Assembly (NCBI RefSeq): GCF_000178975.2
Contig: NC_015057.1
Coordinates: 248,001-312,000, forward strand
Direction of reading: 5' to 3'
Length of the DNA: 64,000 nt
Origin: Granulicella tundricola MP5ACTX9
GTDB lineage: Bacteria > Acidobacteriota > Terriglobia > Terriglobales > Acidobacteriaceae
Every line of letters starts with the position of its first letter. Position 1 is the stretch's first letter. The notes below the pieces were generated by a model. The model worked only from the letters and a program-made list of their open reading frames with translations, searched no databases and was not told the origin of the DNA. Shown piece by piece: positions 47,301 to 55,313 of the stretch. Both the position numbers and the translations under genes were made by a program.

Positions 47301-47814
47301 ATTGGTAGGGCGTGTGGTTGGCGGCTGGGAGGTCTCCGGGATTGTGGCGCTGGACTCTGGCCTGCCGATCACGGTGGCCGCCAGTGCGGGCAATCCGATC
47401 AACGGCGTGACGTTTACGGACGCGGGCGGGCTGGGCATCATCGGATCAAGCCCTGCGGGTTTCCGGCCGGATCAGTTGTTCGATCCGCGTAACGGGACTG
47501 GGCTGAAGACTCGGCAGAAGTGGTTCAACACGGCTGCGTTTGCGGCTCCGAGCGCAGCCCTCGGGCAGCCGGGCAATGCGCGTCGCGGAACGATCATCGG
47601 GCCGGGGTTCAACAGGGAGGATCTGGGCATCTTCCGGAACTTTCGGATCTTCCGGGAGTCGGAGTTCCAGCTACGCGGTGAAGCGTTCAACGTGCTGAAT
47701 CACACGAATCTGGGCGCTCCTGCAGTTACTGCTACGACTGCTACGACGTTTGGAACGATTACGAGTGCGCGTGAGGCTCGTATTCTGCAGATTGGTGGGA
47801 AGCTGAGCTTCTAA
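44305..47814 (+). CDS. Oar-like TonB-dependent outer-membrane receptor 3
   Basis: 1169 residues from the ATG at 44305 with AAGGAG nine bases upstream; the frame extends to 44281 without a good site. The signal peptide ends near GAAAQ. The carboxypeptidase-regulatory-like domain (ITGTISGTVTDASGAAIKGATVTL) spans about residues 30-115. The plug contains VRELTLSTRNYEQLLSLQPGV and FSVGGQRTSANNWTIDGADN; the barrel ends with ARILQIGGKLSF. Compared with receptors 1 and 2 it has the same order of parts but only moderate sequence likeness. A perfect palindrome lies just before the start. The ligand is unknown. A terminator follows at 47850. Confidence 0.93.
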   Translation: MKFCQGLFRPRFVAAYLVLLAGSFVGAAAQDITGTISGTVTDASGAAIKGATVTLTNTDRGQDVRTLTTNGAGFYTGTSLPLGVYTVKVVDGGFKTESVTGLVLHVDDSLTVNRQLQVGSTDQSVTVQADALAVNLENSAVSGLINGTQVRELTLSTRNYEQLLSLQPGVAYTGATDQIYLGPTNPLGGANTVAFSVGGQRTSANNWTIDGADNVDRGSNLTLLAFPSVDAIAEFQTLRGVYSAQYGRSAAGQVNVVTRSGTNQFHGSAYEFFRNDVLQANNYFSNLSALKRPPLRYNDFGYTIGGPVFIPKIYDGHDKTFVFFSQEFRRVITYSPVTMYLPTANERTGLFPVAVCANVNSSGSCNNAGTTQLTTISPLAQAYLKDIYSTLPLPNPAAGQDMHQFTYNGRNVYNDTQEFFRIDQAFGQKFNVFYRFLHDSIPTQEPFGYGSGSVGFPGVQNSQTTSPATQHLGHVTYVATPTLLVDGGYAYSFGAIISRPVGTGTLAGSPDIKATLPYPVTLGVVPNLSFTSLTGINDAGNYNDYNRNHNIFANVTKVIGNHTIIVGGTFDRYQKTENATGGNNGTFSFTATTAQLPTATKALNNADQLYYQSFANFLSGTATGGFTQTALARTPNLHANTYEGYVQDNWKVTPRLTLNLGVRYSYFSQPTDSSGLLSNFLPSTYVAANAPTIDSTGSICTVAPCANAYGINGTVPNASYDPLNGLAFVNPAIGHASPYGNKVGQADTKNFGPRLGLAWDVFGTGKTSFRMGYGLAYDATLFGDYEINAFNNPPATAVANYTFTSFDNPAGAGATTAAAVTALPTIYSESEHYHTPYSQQYSLDIQQQMTPSLMLDVGYVGSHDTHLIGYIDINSLPVGAAKAAGLIPTGGIINSTQTKVLNQIRQYKGYGGMYGDDTIFTSNYNSLQVAVKKRFRGKSQINGAYTWQRLLTNSPADRSGAPQDRFNIRNEYGRSVLDRTDYASIDFIYELPFYKDQKGLVGRVVGGWEVSGIVALDSGLPITVAASAGNPINGVTFTDAGGLGIIGSSPAGFRPDQLFDPRNGTGLKTRQKWFNTAAFAAPSAALGQPGNARRGTIIGPGFNREDLGIFRNFRIFRESEFQLRGEAFNVLNHTNLGAPAVTATTATTFGTITSAREARILQIGGKLSF

Positions 47815-47849
47815 GGGGCTTGGCTTTCAGGCTGGTCGTTTTGACCGGG

Positions 47850-47884
47850 CGGCGTTCGCTTTATGCGGACGCCGTCTTTGTTTT
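47850..47884 (+). terminator. Terminator of TonB receptor 3
   Basis: CGGCGTTCGC (47850-47859) pairs with GCGGACGCCG (47865-47874), ten pairs with one G-U, loop TTTAT, followed by TCTTTGTTTT. Confidence 0.8.
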
Positions 47885-47921
47885 GAGTGGGGTGTTGCGT
47901 GTTGGAGTGGTGGCTTGGAAA

Positions 47922-47953
47922 CCCATGTCTCAGAGTCGAGACATGGGGCACCC
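47922..47953. repeat. Hairpin element with tail GCACCC (copy B of the ATGGGGCACCC family)
   Basis: Perfect 10-bp stem CCCATGTCTC (47922-47931) / GAGACATGGG (47938-47947), loop AGAGTC, then GCACCC. The end ATGGGGCACCC is shared with the element at 6345-6410, which has a different stem. Both lie between convergent genes. Confidence 0.6.
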
Positions 47954-47963
47954 AGATTCTTGG

Positions 47964-48623
47964 CTAGGTGGTGGGGGTTGCGGCGGGTTTGGGGGTGGGC
48001 TTCTTCTTTTTGGGCTTGGGTTTGGTGGGAGCCGGGGGTGGCGGGGGTGGGGCAGGGGCAGGGGTGGCAAGGGCTGTGGCGAGCTGGGCGCGGAGGCTGG
48101 TGATCTGCTTGTCCTGGGCGGTGGCGTCGGTCTGGATGGAGTCGCCGAGGGTGCGGCGGGCCTGATCGAGGGCGGCGAGGGACTTCTGGAGTCCGTCTGC
48201 CTGGGGGCGTGGGGCGGTGAGCTCGGCGGCGTTGGAGACGCGGAGGAGGACGTCATAAAGGGCGTTGATGTTGCGGAAGACGGGGAGGAGGGCGGTGACG
48301 GAATTAGGGGTGGCGTCGGCTGCCTTGACGAGCGGGGGGAGTGTGGAGTCGAGGTCGCGCTGGATGGAGTCGAGGTTGGTGCCGGCTGCGTCGCGGATGG
48401 GTGCGGGGGCCTTCCACTTTTCCACGCGGACGAGGATGAGAGTGGCGCGGAGGGATTCGACGGCGGGCTGGAGGGTTGTGGAGGGGGGCGGGGCGGCTGG
48501 GAGGGCGGCCGTGGGTTGGGTTGCGTTTTGCGCCGGAGCGGATGCCGGCTGCGCCGCGGGGACCTGAGGGAGGGCCGCGAAAAGGAGTGCCAGGGGGAGG
48601 AGCGGCATGACCATTGGCTTCAT
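47964..48623 (-). CDS. Secreted protein of unknown function with Pro/Lys-rich tail
   Basis: I do not recognise the family. 219 residues from the ATG at 48623. A signal peptide (MKPMVMPLLPLALLFAALPQVPA) is followed by a Pro/Ala linker (24-50). A helical central domain of about 130 residues follows, with many Leu at heptad-like spacing (LRATLILVRVEKWK, LDQARRTLGDSIQTDATAQDKQITSLRAQLATAL). The C-terminus is a Pro/Lys stretch (PPPPPPAPTKPKPKKKKPTP), which may interact with the cell wall or an acidic surface. It is likely periplasmic. It lies alone between the TonB receptor 3 terminator and the sedolisin promoter region. Confidence 0.75.
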   Translation of the reverse strand: MKPMVMPLLPLALLFAALPQVPAAQPASAPAQNATQPTAALPAAPPPSTTLQPAVESLRATLILVRVEKWKAPAPIRDAAGTNLDSIQRDLDSTLPPLVKAADATPNSVTALLPVFRNINALYDVLLRVSNAAELTAPRPQADGLQKSLAALDQARRTLGDSIQTDATAQDKQITSLRAQLATALATPAPAPPPPPPAPTKPKPKKKKPTPKPAATPTT

Positions 48624-48962
48624 GGTAACGCGATTGGCCGAAAAATGAACCTTTTACGAGTGTTTTGGGGTAGAGAAGGGGCTGTGTGGGGGGAGTGGCG
48701 GAAGGGCCTTCGTTCGCAAGGACTTAGCTGAAAATGATGAAGGCCGTGAGGGGTACGACGTTCGATTTCAGGTGCATGTCATCTTTTGCCGGGTGGTCGA
48801 TTTGCATTGAGCTCTTGACATGGCGTGGAGGGAACGGCAATCTGATGACGTTACTTTTCCATTGCTAAGAACTGTCCAAAATTTTTCTGAATGAAGGCGA
48901 GTGGTTTTCGCTGTGTTCGGGTTTGTCTCGTCATCCCGCTTTCTGGTCTTGTGAAGGACACC
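48624..48962. other. Intergenic region upstream of the sedolisin gene
   Basis: About 340 bases with no gene. A perfect -35 hexamer TTGACA occurs at 48815-48820, but the expected -10 position (CAATCT at 48838) is poor. The frame of the protease stays open back to 48891, without a good start. No repeat of note was seen. Confidence 0.4.
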
Positions 48963-51900
48963 ATGGTTATCCGGTCGCTGCGCTCCCTTTTCTCCTTTGC
49001 CGCTGTTGCGGTTCTGCTTCTTTCCGGCTCCTCTGCTGTGCAGGCGCAGGCTTCAGACGCCGGTAGTTTGAGCTCGGCTGTGGCGGTGCCTTCGCGGATT
49101 ACGGCGAAGGTGGATAACGCGAGCCGGGTGACGCTGGGGCATACGATGCACCCGCTGGCGAATGCTGCGAACGACCGGGGTGCGCTGGCTGACGCGACGC
49201 CGCTGAACCGGATCCATGTGGTGCTGAAGCGGAGCGACGCGCAGGAGGCGTCGCTGAAGGGGCTGATTGGGGATCTGCATAATCCGAGCTCGGCGAGCTA
49301 TCACAAGTGGCTGACGCCGGATCAGTTCGGCAAGCAGTTTGGGCCTTCGGATGGGGATATCGCTGCGGTGCAGACGTGGCTGCAGAGCCAGGGATTCGCG
49401 GTGGGGACGCTGAATGCCGGGCACCAGACGCTGGAGATCTCTGGAAATGCCGGAGTTTTCAAGAAGGCATTCGGGGCGGAGATTCACAAGTACCTGGTGA
49501 ATGGGCAGACGCACTTTGCGAATGCATCCGATCCGCAGATTCCGGCGGCGCTGGCTCCGGTGTTCGGTGGATTTACTTCACTGAACAACTTCCGGCTGAG
49601 GAGCTATGCGAAGGCGCTGGGCGAGGCCTCGTATGAGCCGGCGACGAAGAAGGTAACGCCGAGCTGGACGACCGGGGATAGCTCCGGGGTATCTTTCGCG
49701 CTGTCGCCCGCGGACTTTGCGGTGCAGTACGATCTGCCGGCGACTTCAACGGGGACCACCGGTGCAGGGCAGACGATCGCGATCATCAACGACTCGAATA
49801 TCAATGTTTACCTGGTGAACCAGTACCGCAGCCTGTTTGGCTTGCCAGTCAATGCTCCGACGGTGATTGTGGAGGGGCAAGACCCAGGAGTAGATGGGAT
49901 CAATAATCCAGCGGGGCCGAACGGGGATTCGGTAGAAGCGTACCTTGACGTGGAGCTTGCGGGTTCGGTTGCTCCGAACGCGGCGATCGATCTGGTGATT
50001 GGCGCGGATACGGAGTTGCAGACCGGGTTGTTCCTGGCGGCGGAGCGCGCGGTCTATAGCAATATTGCGCCAATCATCAGCTTGAGCTTTGGCGGATGCG
50101 AGATCAACCAGGGAACCGGGAACCAGTTCATCAACAGCCTGTGGCAGCAGGCGGCGGCGCAAGGCATCACGGTGCTGGTTTCAAGCGGCGATAACGGCTC
50201 CGCGGGTTGCGACAACGACAATACGCAAGACTATGCGGTCAGCGGACACGCCGTGAACGGGTTGGGGTCCACGCCGTACAACGTCTCCGTAGGCGGAACA
50301 GATTTTTATTACAGCACTTATGCGCAGGGAATCGGCAGCACGGTGCTGACGACGCAGCTTGGAAACTATTGGAGCCTGACCCCGAACAACAGCACGCCGA
50401 CGACCACCATCAAGCAGGTTATTCCAGAGCAGCCCTGGAACGACAGCCAGTATGGATTGAATATCGAGAGTGCTTACCAGAACAGCGGAGGCCAAGATAC
50501 CTCAATTGCGGGCGGAAGCGGCGGGCCAAGTACGTGCGGGATTTACTCGACAACTGGGACGACTTGCTCTCCATATCCGAAGCCGAGCTGGCAGACGGGC
50601 GCGGGCGTGCCGGCCGATGGCGCGCGCGATCTTCCAGACGTCTCTCTGTTTGCAGCGAACGGCCTCAATCTGAGCTACTACCCTATCTGCGCGTCCGATG
50701 CCGACTGCCAGCCTGTGGCCGCAGGCTCGACGGTGCAGTTCTATGGGGTGGGCGGAACCTCGGCTTCGACGCCGGCGTTTGGCGGCATCATGGCATTGGT
50801 GAATCAGCTCTATGGTCGCCAAGGGCAGGCAAACTACACACTGTATCCGCTGGCGACGCAGTTTCCGGCGGCGTTTCATGACGTAACGGTGGGGACGAAC
50901 TCGGTGCCGTGTGCAATAGGATCGACGAACTGCATTGCGGTGACCAATCCGATTACGTTGGGAGGGACCCAGGAGGGTCAGATCGGCACAGGGACGACTG
51001 CACAATACAACGCGACGGCGGGCTACGACCCGGCGACGGGTCTGGGTACGATCGATACGAACGTATTATTGGCTAACTGGAACAAGGTGACGTTCGCGGC
51101 TTCGACGACGACGTTGACACCTTCCACGACCACCTTCGCGCACGGGACGGCGGTGACCATCTCCGGCGGTGTGACGGGGAAGGGAACCCCGACGGGTACA
51201 GTTGCGCTGATGACGGATAGCGGCACCTCGTCGCAGCAAGGTCTGACGGACTTTACCCTTGCCTCCGGCAACTACACTGGTAGCGTCACGACCTTGCCAG
51301 GCGGTACTTACAACATCTTTGGCGTCTATAGCGGCGATGGAACGAACGGCGCGAGCACCTCCGGGAAGACATCGGTGACGGTAACACCGGAGGCTGGTGC
51401 GCTGGCGCTGGACCTGCTTTCAGGAAGTGTGAATTCCAACGGGCAGATCGCGCCATCGGTTCTGGGCGCGAATGCGTCGATCCAGTATGGACAATACTTT
51501 TCTCTCAGTGCGATCGTTGCTCCTACATCCGCGCTGGCTGCGGACCGGAGTTGCACTTTTGCAGGGAACTTCGCTTGCAGTGCCGGGTTTACGCGTCCCA
51601 CGGGGAATGTGGTCTTTTCCGACAGCGGCACGGTTGCGAATACGGCGCCGTTGAACGCGGAGGGCGTGACCTCGTATTCGTATGCGCCCACGGTGGGGAG
51701 CCACTCGATCACGGCCGCCTACTCCGGCGATCCCAGCTACAACGCAGTGACTTCGAGCCCGGCAGCGCTCACGGTGACCAAGAATACGCCGAACCTCACG
51801 TATTCCACCATCAATGTCAACAACAACGGTCAGGTTATCGGCGGCCAGCAGAGCGTCATCACACTTCTCGTGGAGAACAGCATTAGCCTGAACGGGCTGT

Positions 51901-53888
51901 CCGCAGCTCCGACCGGGACGGTGACCGTTACGGGCGGTCCTGCAGGAACGCCTACAAGCGTGACGCTGACGCAATCGGTCGATTACTACTATGGGGCACC
52001 GATCGGCATGGCGACGATCATCGTTCCGGCAAATGCAACCCCGGGTAATTACAAGATCAGTCTGACTTATAACGGGGACAGCAACTATGTGACCAACGGC
52101 GGAAGTGTCTCGCTGACGTTTGTTGCAGGCTCCGGGCTGACGTCTACGACGACCGGTACGCTTTCCGCACCCTCTTCGACTCCGGCTGCGCTGGAACAGG
52201 TGACGGTGACGATTGCGGGTCAGAGCGGAAAGGCCGCGCCGACAGGCACGGTTTACGCGCTGGTTTCTGACGGCAATCCGAATCAGAACCAGAACGTACT
52301 TATTCTGAACTCTGCAAAACTTCCTACAAGTACGACAAGCAACGTGACGGTGACGCTGGCTTTCAGCTCCGCCAGCCTGCTTCAAGGCACGAACACCGTT
52401 ACGTTGTTCTACGCGGGCGACTCCACATACAACTCGTCTTCCGGAGTTGTCACCATTCAGAACCTGCTGTCTGACTTTACGCTGACGGCGGCCACGCCTA
52501 GTGTAAAAATTCCTGCTTCCGGGACGGTAACGGACACGTTGAATATCGCTTCAACCAACGGCTTTACGGGGTCGGTGGCGCTGAGCTGTTCTGCTACGGG
52601 CGGAGTAACGTGCACCGTGAATCCTACGGTTACGTTGACAAGCGGGCAGACGCTGCCGGTCACGGTGACGCTGAACGGTGCGGGCGTCACGACGTCTGGC
52701 AGCTACCTGGCGACCATCACCGGCGTAGATGCGACCGGCAAGTATGTTCATACTGCGGGTATCCAGGCGATTGTCGGCGCCATCAGTACGACGCCGAACT
52801 TCTCCTTGAGCCCGGCTTCCTCGTCGGTTTTGGTGGCGATCGGCGCGACCGCTACGGACGTGGTGACGGTGGCTTCACTCAATACCTTCAATAGCGCGGT
52901 TACAGTGACCTGTGCGGGTGTGGCCGGGGTAACTTGTACCGCGGCCCCGGCGACGGTTACCCCTGCGAGCGGCGGGAGCGCGACCTCCACGTTGACACTT
53001 ACCGGCGTGACGGCGGGGACCTACAGCGTGGTGGTGACCGGGACGTCAGGGACGCTGGTGCATACCGCGAATGTATCCGTGACGGTGACAGGTCCGGTGG
53101 TGCCTGACTTTACGCTGACGGCTGCTTCGAGCACGGCTTCGATCACGCTGGGGACTGCGCCTACGACCACCGATGTGATTACGGTTGGGGTGGTGAATGG
53201 GTTCAACAGCGCGGTTGCACTGACCTGCGCTGCGCCGACGGGTGTGACCTGCGCTCTGAATCCCACGTCCACTACGGGGGCTGGGACTTCGACGGCTACG
53301 CTGACGGGCACGGTCGCTGGAACGTATAGCGTGGTGGTTACCGGGATCTCGGGGACGTTGAGCCATACGGCTACGATCTCTGTGACGGTGAGCGCTGCGC
53401 CGGTTCCTGGCTTCCTGCTGAGTGCGAATGCGCAGGCGCTCTCAGTGGTCGGCGGTCAGTCTGTTCAGGATGGCATCAACGTGACGGCTGTCAATGGGTT
53501 TACCGGTTCGGTGGCGTTGACGTGCAGTGCGCCTTCCGGGCTTACCTGCTCTGTGGCTCCTGCTTCCGTCACGCCTGGCACGGCGGCTAACCTGACGATC
53601 ACGACGACGACCTCCGCTGCGAAGCTGGAGGGTGCGCCGAGTGGCCTGTTTGGAGTGGCCGGCGGTACAGTGCTGGCAGGGTTGGTCTGCCTGCTGATTC
53701 CGGGTAAGAAGAGGCGTTGGCCTGCGCTTCTGGCTGTCATGTTCTGCGCTGCTGCGCTGGGGATGGCGACTGGATGCGGCGGCGGTACGCCGTCTAATCC
53801 GAGCATGAACTACAACGTGAGCGTAAGCGGGACGTCGGGCTCGATCACGACAGCTACGACGGTGGTTGTGACGGTGACGACTCGGTGA
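48963..53888 (+). CDS. Giant sedolisin (S53, kumamolisin-like) protease with Ig-like repeats and C-terminal membrane tail
   Basis: 1641 residues from the ATG at 48963 (GAAGGA upstream; signal MVIRSLRSLFSFAAVAVLLLSGSSAVQA). A pro-kumamolisin activation domain follows (about 45-210; HNPSS-type sequence HNPSSASYHKWLTPDQFG). The catalytic residues are E325 and D329 in DSVEAYLDVE, the oxyanion D410 in SSGDNGSAGC, and S600 in GGTSASTPAFGG. From about residue 715 on there are at least eight Ig-like or bacterial beta-sandwich repeats. The end has a hydrophobic segment (GLVCLLIPGKKRRWPALL), then ATGCGGGTPS and a short beta tail. Sedolisins work at acid pH, which fits an acidophilic soil bacterium. The enzyme is probably surface bound. 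Confidence 0.93.
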   Translation: MVIRSLRSLFSFAAVAVLLLSGSSAVQAQASDAGSLSSAVAVPSRITAKVDNASRVTLGHTMHPLANAANDRGALADATPLNRIHVVLKRSDAQEASLKGLIGDLHNPSSASYHKWLTPDQFGKQFGPSDGDIAAVQTWLQSQGFAVGTLNAGHQTLEISGNAGVFKKAFGAEIHKYLVNGQTHFANASDPQIPAALAPVFGGFTSLNNFRLRSYAKALGEASYEPATKKVTPSWTTGDSSGVSFALSPADFAVQYDLPATSTGTTGAGQTIAIINDSNINVYLVNQYRSLFGLPVNAPTVIVEGQDPGVDGINNPAGPNGDSVEAYLDVELAGSVAPNAAIDLVIGADTELQTGLFLAAERAVYSNIAPIISLSFGGCEINQGTGNQFINSLWQQAAAQGITVLVSSGDNGSAGCDNDNTQDYAVSGHAVNGLGSTPYNVSVGGTDFYYSTYAQGIGSTVLTTQLGNYWSLTPNNSTPTTTIKQVIPEQPWNDSQYGLNIESAYQNSGGQDTSIAGGSGGPSTCGIYSTTGTTCSPYPKPSWQTGAGVPADGARDLPDVSLFAANGLNLSYYPICASDADCQPVAAGSTVQFYGVGGTSASTPAFGGIMALVNQLYGRQGQANYTLYPLATQFPAAFHDVTVGTNSVPCAIGSTNCIAVTNPITLGGTQEGQIGTGTTAQYNATAGYDPATGLGTIDTNVLLANWNKVTFAASTTTLTPSTTTFAHGTAVTISGGVTGKGTPTGTVALMTDSGTSSQQGLTDFTLASGNYTGSVTTLPGGTYNIFGVYSGDGTNGASTSGKTSVTVTPEAGALALDLLSGSVNSNGQIAPSVLGANASIQYGQYFSLSAIVAPTSALAADRSCTFAGNFACSAGFTRPTGNVVFSDSGTVANTAPLNAEGVTSYSYAPTVGSHSITAAYSGDPSYNAVTSSPAALTVTKNTPNLTYSTINVNNNGQVIGGQQSVITLLVENSISLNGLSAAPTGTVTVTGGPAGTPTSVTLTQSVDYYYGAPIGMATIIVPANATPGNYKISLTYNGDSNYVTNGGSVSLTFVAGSGLTSTTTGTLSAPSSTPAALEQVTVTIAGQSGKAAPTGTVYALVSDGNPNQNQNVLILNSAKLPTSTTSNVTVTLAFSSASLLQGTNTVTLFYAGDSTYNSSSGVVTIQNLLSDFTLTAATPSVKIPASGTVTDTLNIASTNGFTGSVALSCSATGGVTCTVNPTVTLTSGQTLPVTVTLNGAGVTTSGSYLATITGVDATGKYVHTAGIQAIVGAISTTPNFSLSPASSSVLVAIGATATDVVTVASLNTFNSAVTVTCAGVAGVTCTAAPATVTPASGGSATSTLTLTGVTAGTYSVVVTGTSGTLVHTANVSVTVTGPVVPDFTLTAASSTASITLGTAPTTTDVITVGVVNGFNSAVALTCAAPTGVTCALNPTSTTGAGTSTATLTGTVAGTYSVVVTGISGTLSHTATISVTVSAAPVPGFLLSANAQALSVVGGQSVQDGINVTAVNGFTGSVALTCSAPSGLTCSVAPASVTPGTAANLTITTTTSAAKLEGAPSGLFGVAGGTVLAGLVCLLIPGKKRRWPALLAVMFCAAALGMATGCGGGTPSNPSMNYNVSVSGTSGSITTATTVVVTVTTR

Positions 53889-53905
53889 TCTAACCGCAAA
53901 AAGGA

Positions 53906-53941
53906 AGGTGCAGCCGAAGAATTCGGCTGCGCCTCTTTATT
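53906..53941 (+). terminator. Terminator of the sedolisin gene
   Basis: AGGTGCAGCCGAA (53906-53918) pairs with TTCGGCTGCGCCT (53922-53934), 13 pairs with one G-U, loop GAA, followed by CTTTATT. It may serve the convergent VOC gene as well. Confidence 0.88.
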
Positions 53942-53952
53942 GAGTGACTGCT

Positions 53953-54441
53953 TTATACGGTTTGGTCGCGGGCTTGTTCGAGGGGTGCGATCTCGAGCTT
54001 CTTCATGCTCATCATGGCTTTCATGACGCGGGCGGCGGTGGCGGGGTCCGGGTTGCTGAGGAGCTGGGCGAGGTTGTTGGGAACGACCTGCCAGGTGATG
54101 CCGAACTTGTCTGTGAGCCAGCCGCACTGCATGATGGTGCCGCCAGCGGCAAGCTTGTCCCAGTATTCGTCGATCTCGGCCTGACCTTCACAGTGGATGA
54201 CGAAGGAGATGGCGGGCGTGAAGGCGAAGTGCGGGCCTCCGTTGAGTGCGGTGAACCTCTGGCCGAAGAGCTCGAAGTCCGCGGTCATGACGGAGCCGGG
54301 CTTGCCTGGGCCGGTCTCTCCGTAACGGGCGACTCGGAGCTGCTTCGAGTCCGGGAAGGTGGAGGTGTAGAAGTCCATGGCTTCTTCGGCTTGATCGTTG
54401 AACCAGAGGAAGGGGGAGACTTTCTGGGGTTGTAGGGTCAT
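53953..54441 (-). CDS. PhnB-like VOC superfamily protein
   Basis: 162 residues from the ATG at 54441; the longer frame to 54753 lies inside the upstream gene and is not used. KVSPFLWFNDQAEEAMDFYTSTFPDSK and ISFVIHCEGQAEIDEYWDKLAAGG are typical of the 3-dmu-9_3-mt/PhnB group of the vicinal-oxygen-chelate superfamily. CGWLTDKFGITWQVVPNNLAQLL is the conserved end motif. These proteins are often annotated as methyltransferases, but most have no proven reaction. The start overlaps the stop of the two-domain VOC gene by four bases, so both are one operon. It is cytosolic. Confidence 0.88.
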   Translation of the reverse strand: MTLQPQKVSPFLWFNDQAEEAMDFYTSTFPDSKQLRVARYGETGPGKPGSVMTADFELFGQRFTALNGGPHFAFTPAISFVIHCEGQAEIDEYWDKLAAGGTIMQCGWLTDKFGITWQVVPNNLAQLLSNPDPATAARVMKAMMSMKKLEIAPLEQARDQTV

Positions 54442-55211
54442 TGGGTTGCGCTCGTGAGGTTGAAGGTTGCGCCCTGGGGGTCGAGGCAGTGGGCGATCCA
54501 GGCTCCGCCGGGGACCTCGTGCGGGCCTTGCAGGAGCTGGCCGCCGGCTTCTTTGGCTCGCTCGACTGCTGCGGTGACGCTGCCCTCTACGGTGAAGTAG
54601 AGGCCCCAGAAGGAGACGGGGAGGTTGGGCGGTTTGTTCATCATGCCGCCTCCTTGGGGGCCGTTGACGACGAAGGTCTGGTAGAGGCCCATGGGACCCA
54701 TGTCTACGGTCTGGGCTTTGGTCCAGCCGAAGAGGTTGGAGTAGAAGGCCCAAGCGGCGTCGAGGTCTTCCGTGAGGAGCTCATGCCAGCCCACGTGGCC
54801 GGGGGTTGCGGGGGTGGCTTCGCGTGGCTCGCCGTTGCCCCAGAAGAGGACGAAGGTTGCGCCATGGGGGTCTGCGACGACGGCGAAGCGGCCTACGCCG
54901 GGGATGTCTTCCGGTGCCCGATGGATGACGCCGCCGGCGTCTTTGACGCGGGCGGCGAAGGCGTCTACGTCATCGACGCCGATGTACATCATCCAGGTGG
55001 GTTTGGCGCCGGCGGCGGCGAGGTGTTCCCGGATGGGCATGATGCCGCCTACGTCTGTTGAGGCGGCGGAGAGGAGGGTGTAGTAGTCGCCGGGCATGCC
55101 GGCGTCGCGTGCGGACCAGCCGACGACGCTGGTGTAGAAGGCCTGGGCCGCGGGGACGTCGGAGGTCATGAGGTCGAACCAGACGAAACGGCCGTTGGGG
55201 TATGTGCTCAT
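54438..55211 (-). CDS. Two-domain glyoxalase-fold (VOC) protein
   Basis: 257 residues made of two glyoxalase/VOC modules: residues 8-123 (RFVWFDLMTSDVPAAQAFYTSVVGW to VVADPHGATFVLFW) and 138-254 (VGWHELLTEDLDAAWAFYSNLFGW to LDPQGATFNLTSA). Paired beta-alpha-beta-beta-beta units of this kind form the metal site of the superfamily, though the usual His/Glu ligands are not all evident. Such two-domain proteins are sometimes linked to resistance or to small-molecule metabolism; the role here is unknown. ATG at 55211 with AAAGGAA upstream. The next gene (PhnB-like) follows with a four-base overlap. Confidence 0.88.
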   Translation of the reverse strand: MSTYPNGRFVWFDLMTSDVPAAQAFYTSVVGWSARDAGMPGDYYTLLSAASTDVGGIMPIREHLAAAGAKPTWMMYIGVDDVDAFAARVKDAGGVIHRAPEDIPGVGRFAVVADPHGATFVLFWGNGEPREATPATPGHVGWHELLTEDLDAAWAFYSNLFGWTKAQTVDMGPMGLYQTFVVNGPQGGGMMNKPPNLPVSFWGLYFTVEGSVTAAVERAKEAGGQLLQGPHEVPGGAWIAHCLDPQGATFNLTSATQ

Positions 55212-55313
55212 TTCAGGGATTTCCTTTTGGTTGAGCTGAGGTCAGGAATACGTTAGTCGAGTGGGTGGGGGGAGGCAAGTGAAAATCGCAACCACCGGCG
55301 GTTTGCTGCGAGA

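Noticed and set aside
48815..48843. Possible promoter TTGACA before the sedolisin gene
   Set aside because: The -35 is perfect, but the -10 at the right distance (CAATCT) is poor, so it is only noted in the intergenic entry.
53953..54753. 266-residue version of the PhnB-like protein
   Set aside because: The first 104 residues are an Arg/Pro-rich out-of-frame reading of the upstream VOC gene; the ATG at 54441 with the ATGA overlap is the better start.
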